From positions 11,134,191 through 11,198,190 of the forward strand of contig OZ025269.1 of assembly GCA_964019165.1 (NCBI GenBank): a stretch of 64,000 bases of DNA, in the 5' to 3' direction. A program made the position numbers and the translations under genes. Below the pieces are notes generated by a model that was not told where the DNA came from, did not search any database, and saw only the letters and a program-made list of their open reading frames with translations. Positions 13,477 through 43,776 of the stretch are shown here, in pieces (position 1 is the first letter of the stretch; every line of letters starts with the position of its first letter). This DNA is from Mastigias papua (lineage: Eukaryota > Cnidaria > Scyphozoa > Rhizostomeae > Mastigiidae).

Positions 13477-13600
13477 TTCATTTCATTTCATTTCATTTCA
13501 CTTCAAATATTTAAGGAGGGTAGCCCTTCAGTAATGCTGATTAAGGATGGTACCCCTTCAGACTAGAACAGGGACAGCGAAGCAGCATTGATGGTGAAGG
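13477..13600 (-). repeat. LINE 3' UTR and (TGAAA)n tail
   Basis: Five TTTCA units at 13477-13500 read on the - strand as a GAAAT-type tail. They are preceded (higher coordinates) by sequence ending CCTCCTTAAATATTTGAA, a typical LINE 3' end. No coding part is recognisable here. Confidence 0.5.
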
Positions 13601-13653
13601 CTCGAATGGACAGATTAAAAGTATAGGGATGTCAAGGGCGCTAAAGTGGGTAC

Positions 13654-14170
13654 TGTAACGAATACTCCCGAATCTGTGTGGCTGTTCGCAATTGTATACC
13701 TCCCGGACTTGCTAAGCGGTTGGTAAACTTTGTTGGCAGTTCACTTATTCAGTTAGGCAATCCCTTTCTATTTTCATTACCATATCTTTGTTCTTGGCTT
13801 AGTTAAGTTGAAAGTTCAGTTTTCTACTAAGGGTCTTTAATTTGATACGTATTTCTAGTATGCTACAAAGTTGTTTATGGTTTCACAGCCTTTGGATAGC
13901 ACAGATTTTTTAAGTATTTGTTCTGTTGCTGAATGCTAGTTACCGTTGTTCCGTTAGGTCTGAACCATTCGAAGACTTAAGCTTTACACTATATTGAGGC
14001 TATTTCACAGCTTTGTTGTGCTGTTTGTAGTAACTAATATATTCTACTTTTAGTTGTCATACGTTTCCGTCAAAGAATTAGTAGCGATGCGATATGTGGT
14101 TTATCTCCTCGGCGAAAGAGTAGCTAGCTACTCTTGATGGCGAGATAGTAAAAATCTAACCCAAAATCGA
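13654..14170 (+). repeat. BEL/Pao 5' LTR plus leader
   Basis: Its first ~42 bases match the truncated 3' LTR at 20957-20998. The 3' edge of the LTR and the primer-binding site could not be fixed by eye; a TGGCGAGATAG segment near 14138 may be the PBS. Confidence 0.6.
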
Positions 14171-14178
14171 AACTAAGC

Positions 14179-15415
14179 ATGGCGACAAGACAAGGTTCAG
14201 CTCACAGCCCACCTGAAAGTGAAAATGCACAAATTGTAACAGAAAGTACTCCCGTTGAATTTATAAGATAATCGTTTTCAGACAAGTTTTAGCTGATTGA
14301 CGACGATACAGCTATCTCAGTCTCAAAAGAGTCACGACAAGCTTCAGTATCTTCTATCAGAGCGAGGGCTAGATCATAAGCTGCAAAAGCCAAACTCCTT
14401 TTTATAAAGAAGCAAGCCAACCTGACAAAGCAAATTGCAAAGAATGAAGCACGGTTAAGAGAACACTCCTAAAACCCATTTTGAAGCCGATATGGCTATA
14501 CTGCATATAACTGAAAAAGAAGCAGTAGTCGCCACAGCAGAAGAAATAGTTTATTAAGCTGCAGAAATCGGTGTTAAAGACCAGCTCGAGTTAATCGCAT
14601 CAGACAGCAGACAAAGGAGTGCAGAATACGTAAACTCGTGCACCTTAACGAAAGTGAGTGAACAGAGTAAAAATAAACCAATATCGAGCGTTTGGGCTGA
14701 GGCCCCACATTAGACCCATCCAGTGTTGTCTCAAGCTGGTGATCAATCTACACCACCAAGACCTTGCTATCCCCCAGACCCTTGATCTAAAACTTCATGC
14801 AAGACCACCACAGGTGAAACAGAGACAAAAAGACAGACAACTAGACTACCTTCACTCCAGCCTTAAATATATCAGCACAAAATCAGCCACAGATTTACAG
14901 TCTAAAGCCTTCCCAGCCTCGGCTCCAGCAGTCCGATAGTCTAGTCAGCAGCATGTAAGCACTTATTGATGAAACAGCCTGCGTATGATACCATCGGCTC
15001 AGTTCCCGCAAATTCAACAACCTGATTCCTTCGTTGCTCACAAAGCACCGTATAAAGAAAGAGCTCATATCGGCCGGCTGACTAAAGTTTGATGATAATC
15101 CAGCACAATTCAGAGCTCGGAAAGCATAATTTAGGTTAGCTTGTAAGAACTTAATCTTGTGATGTTTTGGCTTGAAGAAAGATCTTCAAAAATCGCAGCC
15201 CCTCTTCGAGCAGTGCACATTGACAGGCCCAAAGCATGTTTGCGACTAGTAAGGGAAACTTTAGAAAGGAAATTCGGGACTGCTGAAGTGATAGAAGACA
15301 ACCTAATTTATGAAGTTGGAGAGATTTCCAAGGTTCAACTCTAAATATCGAGAAACGTTGGAACAGCTCCCATATCTGTTATTAAAGTCAACACTGCAAC
15401 TGGTCCGGGTGTGTA
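14179..15415 (+). pseudogene. BEL/Pao gag remnant
   Basis: An ATG at 14179 in a reasonable context opens a 30-codon frame (MATRQGSAHSPPES…) and stops at 14269. Downstream pieces in other frames include 'RAVHIDRPKACLRLVRETLERKFGT' at about 15205-15285, which fits the BEL/Pao gag region. The gene is broken by several stops and shifts. Placement between the 5' LTR and the RT supports the call. Confidence 0.55.
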
Positions 15416-18400
15416 TTAAGGACTGGCTGCGCTTGACTCTACAAAATTTCTGCGACAGTTAATGGAAAAGTTGCTATATCCACTGCAAGAGTGATGGATG
15501 CGAGTAGAAACTGCCAATAAAAGAGAAAGCAACCAGACTGCACTAAATCTGTCAGATGCACAATCTGCAACAGTGAAAGGCATCTTGCAGCTATGCTCAT
15601 TCGTCAACCAATGATGCCTGTTACTCAGCAAAGCGATTTGTTGGGAAGACACAGGAAGCAAGAGTGATGGTGCTTCTATGAAACCAATTACTAGTAATTT
15701 TATATCTCTGTGTCTGGCGGGAAACTCTCGTTCCAAGATATGTAAAAGTAAAGCAGAAAATAACGAAAACATAAAGCTCACCACAGTTTATGCTGTAATT
15801 GGCAATCAGTGTAATGTAGCACTTGCCAAACCAGAGCTCCTAATCGCTTTGGGGGTTGTCGATGAAGCTGTCACTTGTCAGATGAGATCTTGCTCAGGGG
15901 AAAAATTCATTTCGGGCAGAAGCACTAAATCACTCAGTGTCAGTTCACGTGACTGTGAGATTATCATCAAGCTGCCTCTTGTTAGATAATATATGAACAT
16001 CCAATACAACTACTCTGAAATTCATGCTCAAGAGATTGCACGAGCCTATGCACATCTCACGCTTATAGTTGATCTATTGGATCCAGTTTATCTTAGTTTA
16101 CCAAAAGCTGCCTTGCTGATTGGAAGAGACGTTCTTCACGCACACAAAGTACGGGAGCAACTTGAGGATCCAGGGATGCACCATATGCACAAAGTCTTGA
16201 TTTCGGCTGGGTAATTTTTCGAGAGTTGCTTAGAGACTGTTGCAGACAGAAATACTGACATGTATCACAGTCATGTCACAATGTTGGAGGATGCATTTAC
16301 GAAAACTGAAGTAGACAACACTTCAGCTATCTCTGTCGAAGATTCTCAGTTCTGGAAAATCATCCAATCGAAAGCAGTAAAGTATGTTAGCAGCCTTTGG
16401 GAGATGCCACTCATTTTCAAGCTTGAAAGACAACGGCTTCCAAATAACAAGGCAGTGGGATTAAAGAGGCTTATCAAGGTAGCACAAAGAATGCACTCAA
16501 GTCCCAAGCTAGCTCAGCAGCATCACGAATTTTTGCAAAATCTGTTTGACAATAGACATGCTGAGCATCCACCACCCTTAAGGGACAACCAAGAAGTGTT
16601 CTACTTTGCCTTTCTTTGAAGTCTTCCACCCAATGGAACCAGCCAAGGTCAGAATTGTTTATGGTTCCAGTGTGAAGTACGAAAGACTCTCTTCGAATGA
16701 CATGCTACTGGGTGAACCAGACCTTAGCAATTCACTTCTAAGTATCCTCATGCGTTTCAGAAAAGCTTCATTTGGTTCAAGGACAATGACGTTAGAAAAA
16801 AACCTGTCGATTACCGTATGAATGTTTGTGTCTTTGGAAGCATACCTTCGCCATTTATTGCAAATGGACTCCTGTGAAAGGCAGCCAAAAAGGGGAAACA
16901 GCGCTATGGCAACGACGATACAAATTTTGTAAAACAAAATTTCTATGTTAACGAGGGGCTTATCAGTACCACTTCTTTTGAAGAAGCTATCAACCTGATA
17001 AAGGATTGTAAGCAAATGCCCTGACAGCCATATCAATTCCCATGAAGCTTCGTCAATCTTCATGAAATTTCGTCTAATTCTCAAACAGTCATGAACGCTT
17101 TTAACTTAGAGGAAAAAGCCACAAAATTACTCGATATCGACCTTGCAAAAGATGAACCACCTGTCCAAAGAAGTCTGGGGATCTATTGAAGCCTGAAACA
17201 CAACATATTCTAAGTGAAGATCCCATCTAGAGAGAAGGAATTTACTAGCTATGGATTGCTGTGGACAGCATATGTGACCAATTGGGATTCGTAACACCAG
17301 TAAATGTATATGGCAGATTGCTTATAAGAGAGTGTCAGTTGGAACTACCAGTGTGGATAATCCACTTGATCAAGGCAAGGCAGTGAAATGGGACAAATGG
17401 CTAACTTCCCTTGAAGCTTTGAATAATGTGACTAACCAGAGATGTTACACCTGCATGTAACTGAAGAGTGTCTTAAAGATAAGAGTTGGGTATATTGTTA
17501 GGATGCATTAGCTGTTGCAATTGGAGCAGTTAGCTATTTAAAGGTATTGTACAATGACGGATACATGTCAGGTTTTGTCATGGTCAAGTCAAAGCTTTCT
17601 CCAATCCCAGCTCATACTACCCCAGATTAGAAATTTGTGCTTCAGTTCCGGCCGTTGAAATGTCAAAAACCATATGCAAAGAAATTGATATAATAGTTAA
17701 ACACGTAGTGTTCTACACACAGACAGCAAAGTTGTTTTCCGCTACCTAAACAATACCTCACGAAGTTGCTGCACATATGTCGCTATCAGCGTATACAGAA
17801 TTCGGCAAACTACCGCTTCTAGTCAATGGCATTACATAAACATTGTGAAAAATCCAGGTCATCTTGCTTCAAGATCTTCTACAGCTGCAGAGCTGAGTAC
17901 TGGCTGTTGATTTGAAGGACTTGCCTTTCTCAAACGCATGAAAGACAAAAGCCAAGATGAAACATTCAGTCTCAAAGAACCAGATTTCGACGTTGAAATA
18001 GAGTCAGACTCAGCCGTATGCAAAACAGTGCTCCATTCATCAGGCCTCAGCATTCACAGATTCTCAAACTGGAGAAACTACGCAAAGTCATCGCTCGATT
18101 AGTCAAATTTGTGAAAAGCTTCCAGTATGATGGCAGAGGTGGGTGGAAAAGCTTTGGCTTGGAGCCATATTTAGACAGTATTCAAACCGCATCACTTATA
18201 ATTATTGCGACAGTCCAGCAGGAATTTTATCCACTAGTAGCCAAGTCTTAACAGATAGGTGGGCACATCAAAAAAGAGAGCGGAATTCATAGTCTCTCGC
18301 CATTCATCAGAAGACATGGTCTTTTGCGGGTCGGAGACAGATGTGAAAGACAAGAGGTTCTCCATGATCAGAGATACCCAGATATTTTGCCGCAAAAGCC

Positions 18401-18917
18401 TCATACACACATTATTTTGCTCCACTATCATAAAGAGACAAGGCACCAGGGGCGAAAATTGACTAAAGGTGCCTTACGTAGTCCTGGGTTTTGGATACCA
18501 GGTAGCAAGAGACTAGTGTCCACTATGGTAAGCAAATGCCCAACATGCAGGAAGTTGAGAAGGACAACTGCCACAGGTGAGGAATGATTTACCAACAGAC
18601 TGTGTCGCACATTGCCAACCATTTACGAGTGTCGGTTCAGACATTTTAGGACCGTGGAAAATCTCAACAAGAAAGACCATAATATGATCTGTGAGCAGTA
18701 AAAGGTGGGTGCTCTTGTTCACATTCTTATATACCGGAGCTCATGGACATCCTTGAAACAATATCTACTTCTAGCATGATCAACGCTCTTCGTAGATTTC
18801 TTGCATTCAGAGAGCCAGCTAAAATCATTCAATCTGACCAGGGCACCAACTCTGTAGAAGCAGCAGCAGAATTCAAGCTGACTTCAGAAAGTGAGGATGT
18901 GAAAGAGTTATTACATG
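15416..18917 (+). pseudogene. BEL/Pao pol (protease/RT/RNase H/integrase N-part), broken
   Basis: Fragments in several frames follow BEL/Pao order. At about 16612 is FEVFHPMEPAKVRIVYGSS followed by LRFRK, the RT start typical of BEL/Pao. At 17700-17760 there is an RNase H-like 'TDSK-V-RYLNN' segment. At 18410-18590 there is an integrase zinc-binding arrangement (HYHKETRHQG… then CPTCRKLR). At 18600-18915 lie the catalytic-core pieces, including INALRRFLAFREPAKIIQSDQGTN. The reading frame leaves off at the CATG insertion site of the nested element and resumes at 20337. Confidence 0.75.
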
Positions 18918-19250
18918 TGTAATATTACGAGTTTGATGTTTTAGTTATGTTGTGTTGTGTTTCGTATTACTTAAGCCATCTTGTTGCATATTTTAGTCTT
19001 GCATTTCTGTGGAGTCCTGTTGTGTATAGTAAACACACTCTGGGCACTGTGTTCTACCTTTCAGCGTGTGTTGTCATGTTGTCATTTGTCATGTATTGTG
19101 CGATTATTATATATTTGCATCAAAAGAGAAAACATCAAGAAAAGTTTATTGACTGTCATTCCTACGTTAGGCCTAGGCTTTAGGCTTGGGTTTTAGGTCC
19201 ATTACAAATTCGGTGACTGCTCACTATCATAAGAAGAACCCAAAGAGTCA
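18918..19250 (+). repeat. Left LTR of nested element
   Basis: Starts TGTAATATTACGAG and aligns to the right LTR along its length. The 3' edge is set by alignment (…AAAGAGTCA) and may be off by a few bases. Confidence 0.7.
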
Positions 19251-19949
19251 TTCCATAAGAAATTGCCTACTTTTTGAAAAGTTGTGTGACCTATCTCAGA
19301 TTTTCCTCAAATTTTTAGTATACCTAGTATTCTTACTATGTGGCAATGTTCATCAATGGGATGGTGGTGAACACTACATTTGGTGACAGGAGTGGAGGTG
19401 GTGAGCAGTGGATGGCAAAATTACTCAGCAAGGATAAGTACTGTTGTTTGGTGGATATGAGAATTATTGAAGGTGGATAAGTGATGCTGCTTTCGCTGAC
19501 TTTTTCTATTGGTTTATGTGCCTCAATGCGCACAAAATGGTTTACATGGCAAAAACTGTGGTGCGAATGGATGTTCTATTTCCTGAGTCAATGTTTTTTA
19601 TTCCTGATTCGTTCGATTCCGATGCCAATGTCTAAATTATCTAGTTACGTTCGACTACGACCTTGCCTTATCAAGTTCCAAAGCCTAAGAAGATACCCAA
19701 TTAGAGTTAAGGTGTGCTGGCAATTGAAGGAAGCAGCAGTAGTGCCAGAGTGAGCCTTCACGTTTTTCGTTTATTTTCAAAGACTTTGCTTGGAGGCTGG
19801 GAACATCAAGTGGTGATGCAGGCGCTGCGTTCGTTTGCCAGTCTACGTCCACGGGATCATGCAAGTTCTTTGAATATTAGTATTCTTATGTCTTACTTGA
19901 ATGCAGAGGACTATAGTTGTAGTACCTTGTAGCCTTAAGGGAGGGAAGG

Positions 19950-20336
19950 TGTATTGTATTGAGTTTGATGTTATAGTTACGCTGTGTTGTATTTCGTAAT
20001 ACCTAAGCCATCTTGTCGCATATTTCAATCTCGCATTCCTATGGAGTCCTGTTGTGTATAGTAAACAACTTTTCCGGGCAATGCGCTCTACCTGTCAGCG
20101 CGTGTTGTTTTTTGCCATGTACTGTACAATTATATATTTGATTTTGAGTGTTGTGATGTAGTCAGTCGTTGGGTTTGCATCAAAGAGAAAGCATCTTCAT
20201 TGATTTTCGTTTCTATGTTAGGCCTAGGTAGGCGTTTATTGATTGTCATTTCTGCGCTAGGCCTAGGCCTTAACTCTGGGCTTAATGTTCAATGCAAATA
20301 TGGTGACTGTTCACAATAAGAACCCAAACTGTTACA
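19950..20336 (+). repeat. Right LTR of nested element
   Basis: Starts TGTATTGTATTGAG after the purine tract and ends GTTACA before CATG. It is about 54 bases longer than the left copy. A partial internal repetition of the GTTAGGCCTAGG segment near 20215-20270 explains much of that. Confidence 0.75.
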
Positions 20337-20850
20337 CATGGAAGAAGCTGTAGTTGGATTTTCATCCTCGCATGGGTGTAATATGAGAAAGGGTGATAGG
20401 AACCACTTAGAAGGTTCTTAATTGGAACCTCACGAGTCAGACCAATCTAACTCACAAAATCCTGTCATGTGTTCTTTGCGAAGCCATGGAGATTATCAAT
20501 TCAAGACCGCTGGTGGAAGGTTCTACAGATCCAGAGTCACCAACAGTGTTGACACCAACTACGCTACTCACTCGAAAGTTTGACAGGGTGTTGGCTCCTG
20601 GAGGTATCTTCCGGCAAAAGAGCTATTACGGACAGTAGCACTGGAAACAGGTTCAATGCTTAGTAGATATGCTTGCAGAGATGTGGAAAAGTGGATATTT
20701 CAATTTCCAGGTGTCAGGGAGAAAAGGGCAGCAAGAAACGCCTAGTACTATCATTGGAGACATTGTACTCGTGAAAGATGAAGAGCAGAAAATAGATAGG
20801 GGGTATTTGTCAGTGATAATGGAAAAGTACACAAAGTCAAAACCCACGTG
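20337..20850 (+). pseudogene. BEL/Pao integrase C-terminal part
   Basis: The + strand continues the integrase interrupted at 18917. Pieces include EAMEIINSRPLVE and DPESPTVLTPTTLLTRK, then HWKQVQCLVDMLAEMWKSGYF and IGDIVLVKDEEQ. These are the conserved C-terminal landmarks of BEL/Pao integrases ('INARPL…DPESPLVLTP…QWRQVQ…GDVVLLKD'). Two internal stops or shifts are visible. The 3' LTR start follows at 20957. Confidence 0.75.
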
Positions 20851-20998
20851 GCTAAAGAAGATGATGCAAAGATCTATAATAGGCCAATTGTTAACGTCAC
20901 TCCAACTGTTTCTCAGGAGATATGGTGGTCTTTAATCTATCAGGCCAGGTAGGGAGTGCAACGAATATTCCCGAACTTGTGTGGTTGTTCGTAATTGT

Positions 20999-21820
20999 GT
21001 TGGGCCTATTTCAGACGTCGCATTTCTGCCGAGGCAAATTGAATTGCAATTAAACCCGATTTCAATTCGATTTGATGGGGATTAAAATCAGTTTTGGTTT
21101 CAGTCGCCGCATTTAAATGCAATCCTCTGACCAATGTTTGCAGCATTGTACCCTTGCGTCTGACCAAGTTTGGGAAAAAATAAACATAAGATGGCGCCTA
21201 TCGGACTCCTCGCAGCAAATTTTTGAATACAAAGAAGCAATTTAAGAAAATGATAACGAGATATGAAACGAAGGTTAAACTCGCAAGAGATCTTTGGAAA
21301 AAAGGCAGCTATTTTGTTTCAAATGATCTTGACTCTGTTGCAAGCAACCTTGTCCGTGCCTGAGCCTATTAGAGGCTGCAGGTGGTTGCCAAGAGTTCAA
21401 GGGTGGTGGGCAAATATTTGGACTTCCAACGACGACCAGCAGTTCAAGAAGAACTTTCGAGTTTCAATGGCAACACTTTTGTTTATTTTAATTCTATTAA
21501 AATAAATGCAGAAAGAGGAAGTGTCGGAAATGCCGATAAAGCGCATGCGCAATATCATTGAATCTGTAAAATTCCTCGGTAATCTAAGATTTATTTAATT
21601 CGCTTCGACGAAAATGCGATGTTTGAAACCAACCCGAATTTAATGAGAAACTTTACATTGAACGCGGCAAACATGAAGCATTTATATCTAAAATTTGTTG
21701 TTTGGTTTCAGACGTCGAATTTTTGCCGCAGGTAATGGACACTTAAACTTTCTTGAGCTCCTGAATTTTATTCGCTGCGGCAGAGATTCGGCGTATGAAC
21801 TAAGTAATAGCCGTGCAACT
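20999..21820. repeat. Cluster of TTTCAGACGTCG-type modules, possible DNA-transposon remnant
   Basis: A ~25-base module of the form TTTCAGACGTCG(C/A)ATTT(C/T)TGCCG occurs at about 21009 (+), 21095 (+, diverged) and 21708 (+). In reverse complement it occurs at about 21606 and 21780. The first and last copies face each other like terminal inverted repeats. The cluster starts exactly where the BEL/Pao 3' LTR is cut off. The 80-codon + frame at 21263 shows no similarity I recognise. Superfamily not assigned. Confidence 0.45.
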
Positions 21821-21929
21821 ATGATGAATCGAACGATTTAGCACAATACAGTGATGATCTTGGGGAGAAGGTGGAGGAGGAAGAGAAAGAAACAGTAGAG
21901 GAGAAAGAGAACAACTAACCTAGGAAGCT

Positions 21930-22115
21930 TGGGAATCTGTTAAAACCTGAAACACGACATATTCTAAGTGAAGATCCCATCAAGAGAGAAGGAATTTACT
22001 AGGTATTAATTGTTGCCTTTTGTGAACATCATATATGATCAACTGGGATTCGTAGCACCAGTAAATGTGTATGGCAGATTGCTTATAAGAGAGTTGTCAG
22101 TTAGAACTAACATGC
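21930..22115 (+). pseudogene. Second BEL/Pao pol fragment
   Basis: This ~185-base segment closely matches 17165-17350 of the BEL/Pao element. Shared stretches include CATATTCTAAGTGAAGATCCC and GTATGGCAGATTGCTTATAA. It shows that another copy of the same family landed here and now survives only as this piece. Confidence 0.7.
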
Positions 22116-23876
22116 AGTTGAGCTGCAGGTATGCAAAATTCTCTAAGAAGGATTGACGAAAAGGAAATTGGTCACAGAAATAACGTATGGGGGAAGAGAA
22201 ATTGGCTTGATATCGATATTCTAAACATAAAATTTTCCGGAGTGTTTTCATTACTCTTGTGCTAAATAGTGGGATAAAGTACCTCTCCATAGATGAAATG
22301 GCCGAAAAATTTTCGCATTACAGACAAAACCGAAAGACTACTTGTTACACTAGTATTTCAGTTAGCAAACACTTCTTATGAAAAGAAGCAATGTTTAAAT
22401 AACGACCAACTATTTTGATAAAGCATGCTCATAAGGATGATGAAAAGATGAAGAGAAATGAGAATATCGTATGTCTTTTTGTTCGTATGAATCAAGGAAG
22501 AGTTTCAAGTCTCACATTCTATTCTTCTTGTTAAGAAGTGCACTACTGGGTCCGTAAAATACCTTGATGTTATGCATCAAAACTTCAAAACCCATCAACT
22601 TGGTTGAAGATATGATTGAAACTAGTGCTCCATTCTGGTGGGAGCACAAATCAACTTTGAAAACATGTTTGACACTAATGCAGTAGTGCTGAAGTCTGAC
22701 AACAAGATTGGTTGGCTTTGAACACGTGATTGACACTAGTTCCCACTTTTAGAGGGAGCACTAAGTGGAGTTTTGAATAGTTGGCATCATCCAATGATAC
22801 TGAAGTTCCAGTGGTGCTCGAATCTGACGGGATTCCTGTCAAACTCGAAAAAGAGGAATACGACAGTAGTTCCGTCCTGGCCATTTCCTTTCATCATCCT
22901 TTCCTGCTTACAGAAAGAAGAAACACTCGAATAACAAAGCTGTAAAGAGTACCAAGTGAAAGAGAGCCTGGGAAGTAGCAGGAGAGTTTCAGCTTAGACA
23001 AAGCAAATCTCAATTTCACGTATTCGAAACTTAAAGATTCTGGAATATAAACAACAGGCCAGGTACAGCTTTTCATATGCCATGCGCCTTCTCTGTTCAG
23101 CAGAACAGTTCACAGAAGATTCCGTTATCCGTAGCAGGTTCAAATTCAACGACATTTAGTACTTTGGGACCTTTCCTAAAGTGGAAATTATAACGGTGTT
23201 CAGATTAGAACGACTAGAAGGAAAAAGCTGCATGCAATCTCTCGCAGGATTTTATTTTATGATCACCCTATTATAAACGCCTGAATTAGGGCCACTTCTG
23301 GTTTAGATAATAAAAGTAGAGGCTAGGAAGTGGTACCTTTGGCATCATTATCTAGGCTTATTCTGTTTTCGTAAAAAAACCAACAGACTTATAGTTCTAA
23401 ACCAAGCCAGCTTTTAAGAGCGTAGAAAGTAATCAGATATCTTTCATGTGTTAACGAAATCGGAGAGCTGTCTTCCTTTAATAAAAGAAAAATCTACCTT
23501 ATCTTCAGTGCAACTTAACTTTCTTTGCTTCTCTTTTACTCTAACCCAGCTAACTTCCCTCTGTTCTTCTTCTGTCCTGATTTTGTACTTTCACTTTCTG
23601 AATGTAAGTTTCTCTCATCTCGACAAGTTTTATTGCGTTCCACGGACGTTCGCACACAATGCTTATCGTAAACATTCCCGCGAAATCACTCTTCCCGCCT
23701 CTATAAGCTACCTGGGTTGTCGCAGCGCCGGTAAAGGACTAAAGTATCGGGTCAATGCATGTCCGTACACAACGTAACTCCGTATAACACTGGCTATTAT
23801 AGCATATCCCTTTGTTACAAGAAGTTATGGTCAAGTTTTGAAGACGAGGCTGTTATTTCCTTTTGCTCGTGTCAAG
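22116..23876. other. Region upstream of FPGT
   Basis: No gene recognised. At 22630-22770 two weakly similar ~80-base blocks (both with AGTGCT and TTTGA(A)AAC-CATG/GTG words) lie in tandem. The last ~180 bases before the FPGT start codon are somewhat richer in G+C and should contain the promoter and 5' UTR. I see a TATAAG at about 23702 but no reliable core promoter. Confidence 0.35.
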
Positions 23877-42838
<18,962 letters not shown>

Positions 42839-43551
42839 GACACAGTAGGTTCTGCTATTCCACGCTATTTTATGGCCTTATAAATTTTTTTATTGGCTGT
42901 ATATGTTATTTAAACCACAAAGATTATGATCTTCAGAACTGTTTCTTCCTATTTCTCTTGGCATTCTGAAACTACAGGTTTCCTGTATTCTAGACATTTA
43001 TCTTTTTACTTGTTCTTTAGTATTTCGGATTTTTTTCTTTCATTGGTTTTACTACCTTAATACCCCAAGTTTTCTGTGTTCTTACTTCGTGCTGAAACTG
43101 CCTAACGTATATTATCAAGTTTTTACATTATATGACCATTGGCATGCTGTTCAAGAAGAAAATGACTTGCTGGACATCTCTACAACCACGCCCATTGTGG
43201 CATTCAGAAGAAACAAGAACATTTAGGACTTACTTTTCCATTCTCGTTTTAATACTCCTCAGACTTAATATATACGATATACTTTCTAGCATTCATTTGC
43301 ATCGTATTCTACTTGACTCCTTGCCGCAGCTCTTTGTTGCCATTTCTTTTTTATATTACCTTTGCCCACCCCTATGTGCTGTATGTGGTGTAGTTGTGTG
43401 GTATTTTCAAAAGAGTATTGTGGATACTTGCTAGAAACCGTTGCTGATTTCAATATACCTCAAGTACGCCTGAGCCCCGAGCTCATTTGTTTATGTCCTA
43501 TTGGATTTATTAAAATTATATCTATAATTGACTTCTGAATAACTGCTCGTA
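42839..43551. other. 3' flank of FPGT
   Basis: Presumed 3' UTR and intergenic sequence. No AATAAA was seen in the first 300 bases. The 100-codon + frame at 43132-43434 has no recognisable similarity and no splice or family support. Confidence 0.4.
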
Positions 43552-43763
43552 TTATTCAATAACACAGCGATAAAATTCAATATCCAATCATAGCACAATA
43601 ATCGACAGCAAACTAGTATAAAAACGTGATAGCATTGTAAATCGCAAAGACCGAATGTGAAAATCATGTGATGGAATTCGAAAATGTCCACAGTCTCGGC
43701 TGTCAGTCAAAATAACAACAAAACAAAACAACAAAAGTTCATAGCGAGTGTACTATTTCAACA
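43552..43763 (-). repeat. Copia 3' LTR (outer end altered)
   Basis: It matches the 5' LTR closely from TGTTGAAATAG to the CAATAA word. The terminal segment that should end CAACA is not present and different sequence follows. Confidence 0.85.
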
Positions 43764-43776
43764 CTCCTCCTCACTC
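43764..43776 (-). other. Copia polypurine tract
   Basis: The - strand GAGTGAGGAGGAG stands directly before the 3' LTR, and the gag-pol stop codon overlaps it. Confidence 0.75.

Larger units (their letters stand above)
18918..20336 (+). mobile_element. Nested non-coding LTR element (TRIM/LARD-like) with CATG target duplication
   Basis: Two direct repeats, 18918-19250 and 19950-20336, start TGTA and the right one ends TACA, as LTRs do. They share long blocks such as GAGTTTGATGTT, GGAGTCCTGTTGTGTATAGTAAACA and GTTAGGCCTAGG. Just before the right repeat is a purine tract (AAGGGAGGGAAGG), the expected PPT. The bases CATG lie on both sides (18914-18917 and 20337-20340). The internal ~700 bases show no gag or pol. 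The element sits inside the BEL/Pao integrase. Removing it plus one CATG puts the flanking integrase codons in one frame. Confidence 0.8.
13654..20998 (+). mobile_element. BEL/Pao LTR retrotransposon, broken, with a nested LTR element
   Basis: The left LTR starts at 13654 (TGTAACGAATACTCCCGAA…). A matching start occurs at 20957 (TGCAACGAATATTCCCGAA…) directly after a purine-rich AGGTAGGGAG tract. That is the expected PPT/3'-LTR junction, though the 3' LTR is cut off at about 20998. Between them lie, in order, gag, RT/RNase H and integrase pieces of BEL/Pao type, all on the + strand. Without the 1.4-kb nested insert (18918-20336) the element is about 5.9 kb, normal for the group. Many stops and frameshifts make it inactive. 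Confidence 0.8.

Noticed and set aside
15416..15784. 122-codon - strand frame in the BEL/Pao gag-protease region
   Set aside because: It lies opposite the retroelement coding strand and resembles nothing; a shadow.
16659..17084. 141-codon - strand frame
   Set aside because: Antisense to the BEL/Pao RT region that starts FEVFHP on the + strand.
22630..22770. Possible small repeat-domain gene upstream of FPGT
   Set aside because: Two loosely similar blocks only, with stops in every frame and no recognisable domain.
43132..43434. 100-codon + strand frame downstream of FPGT
   Set aside because: Hydrophobic by base composition, no family match, and located in presumed 3' flank.
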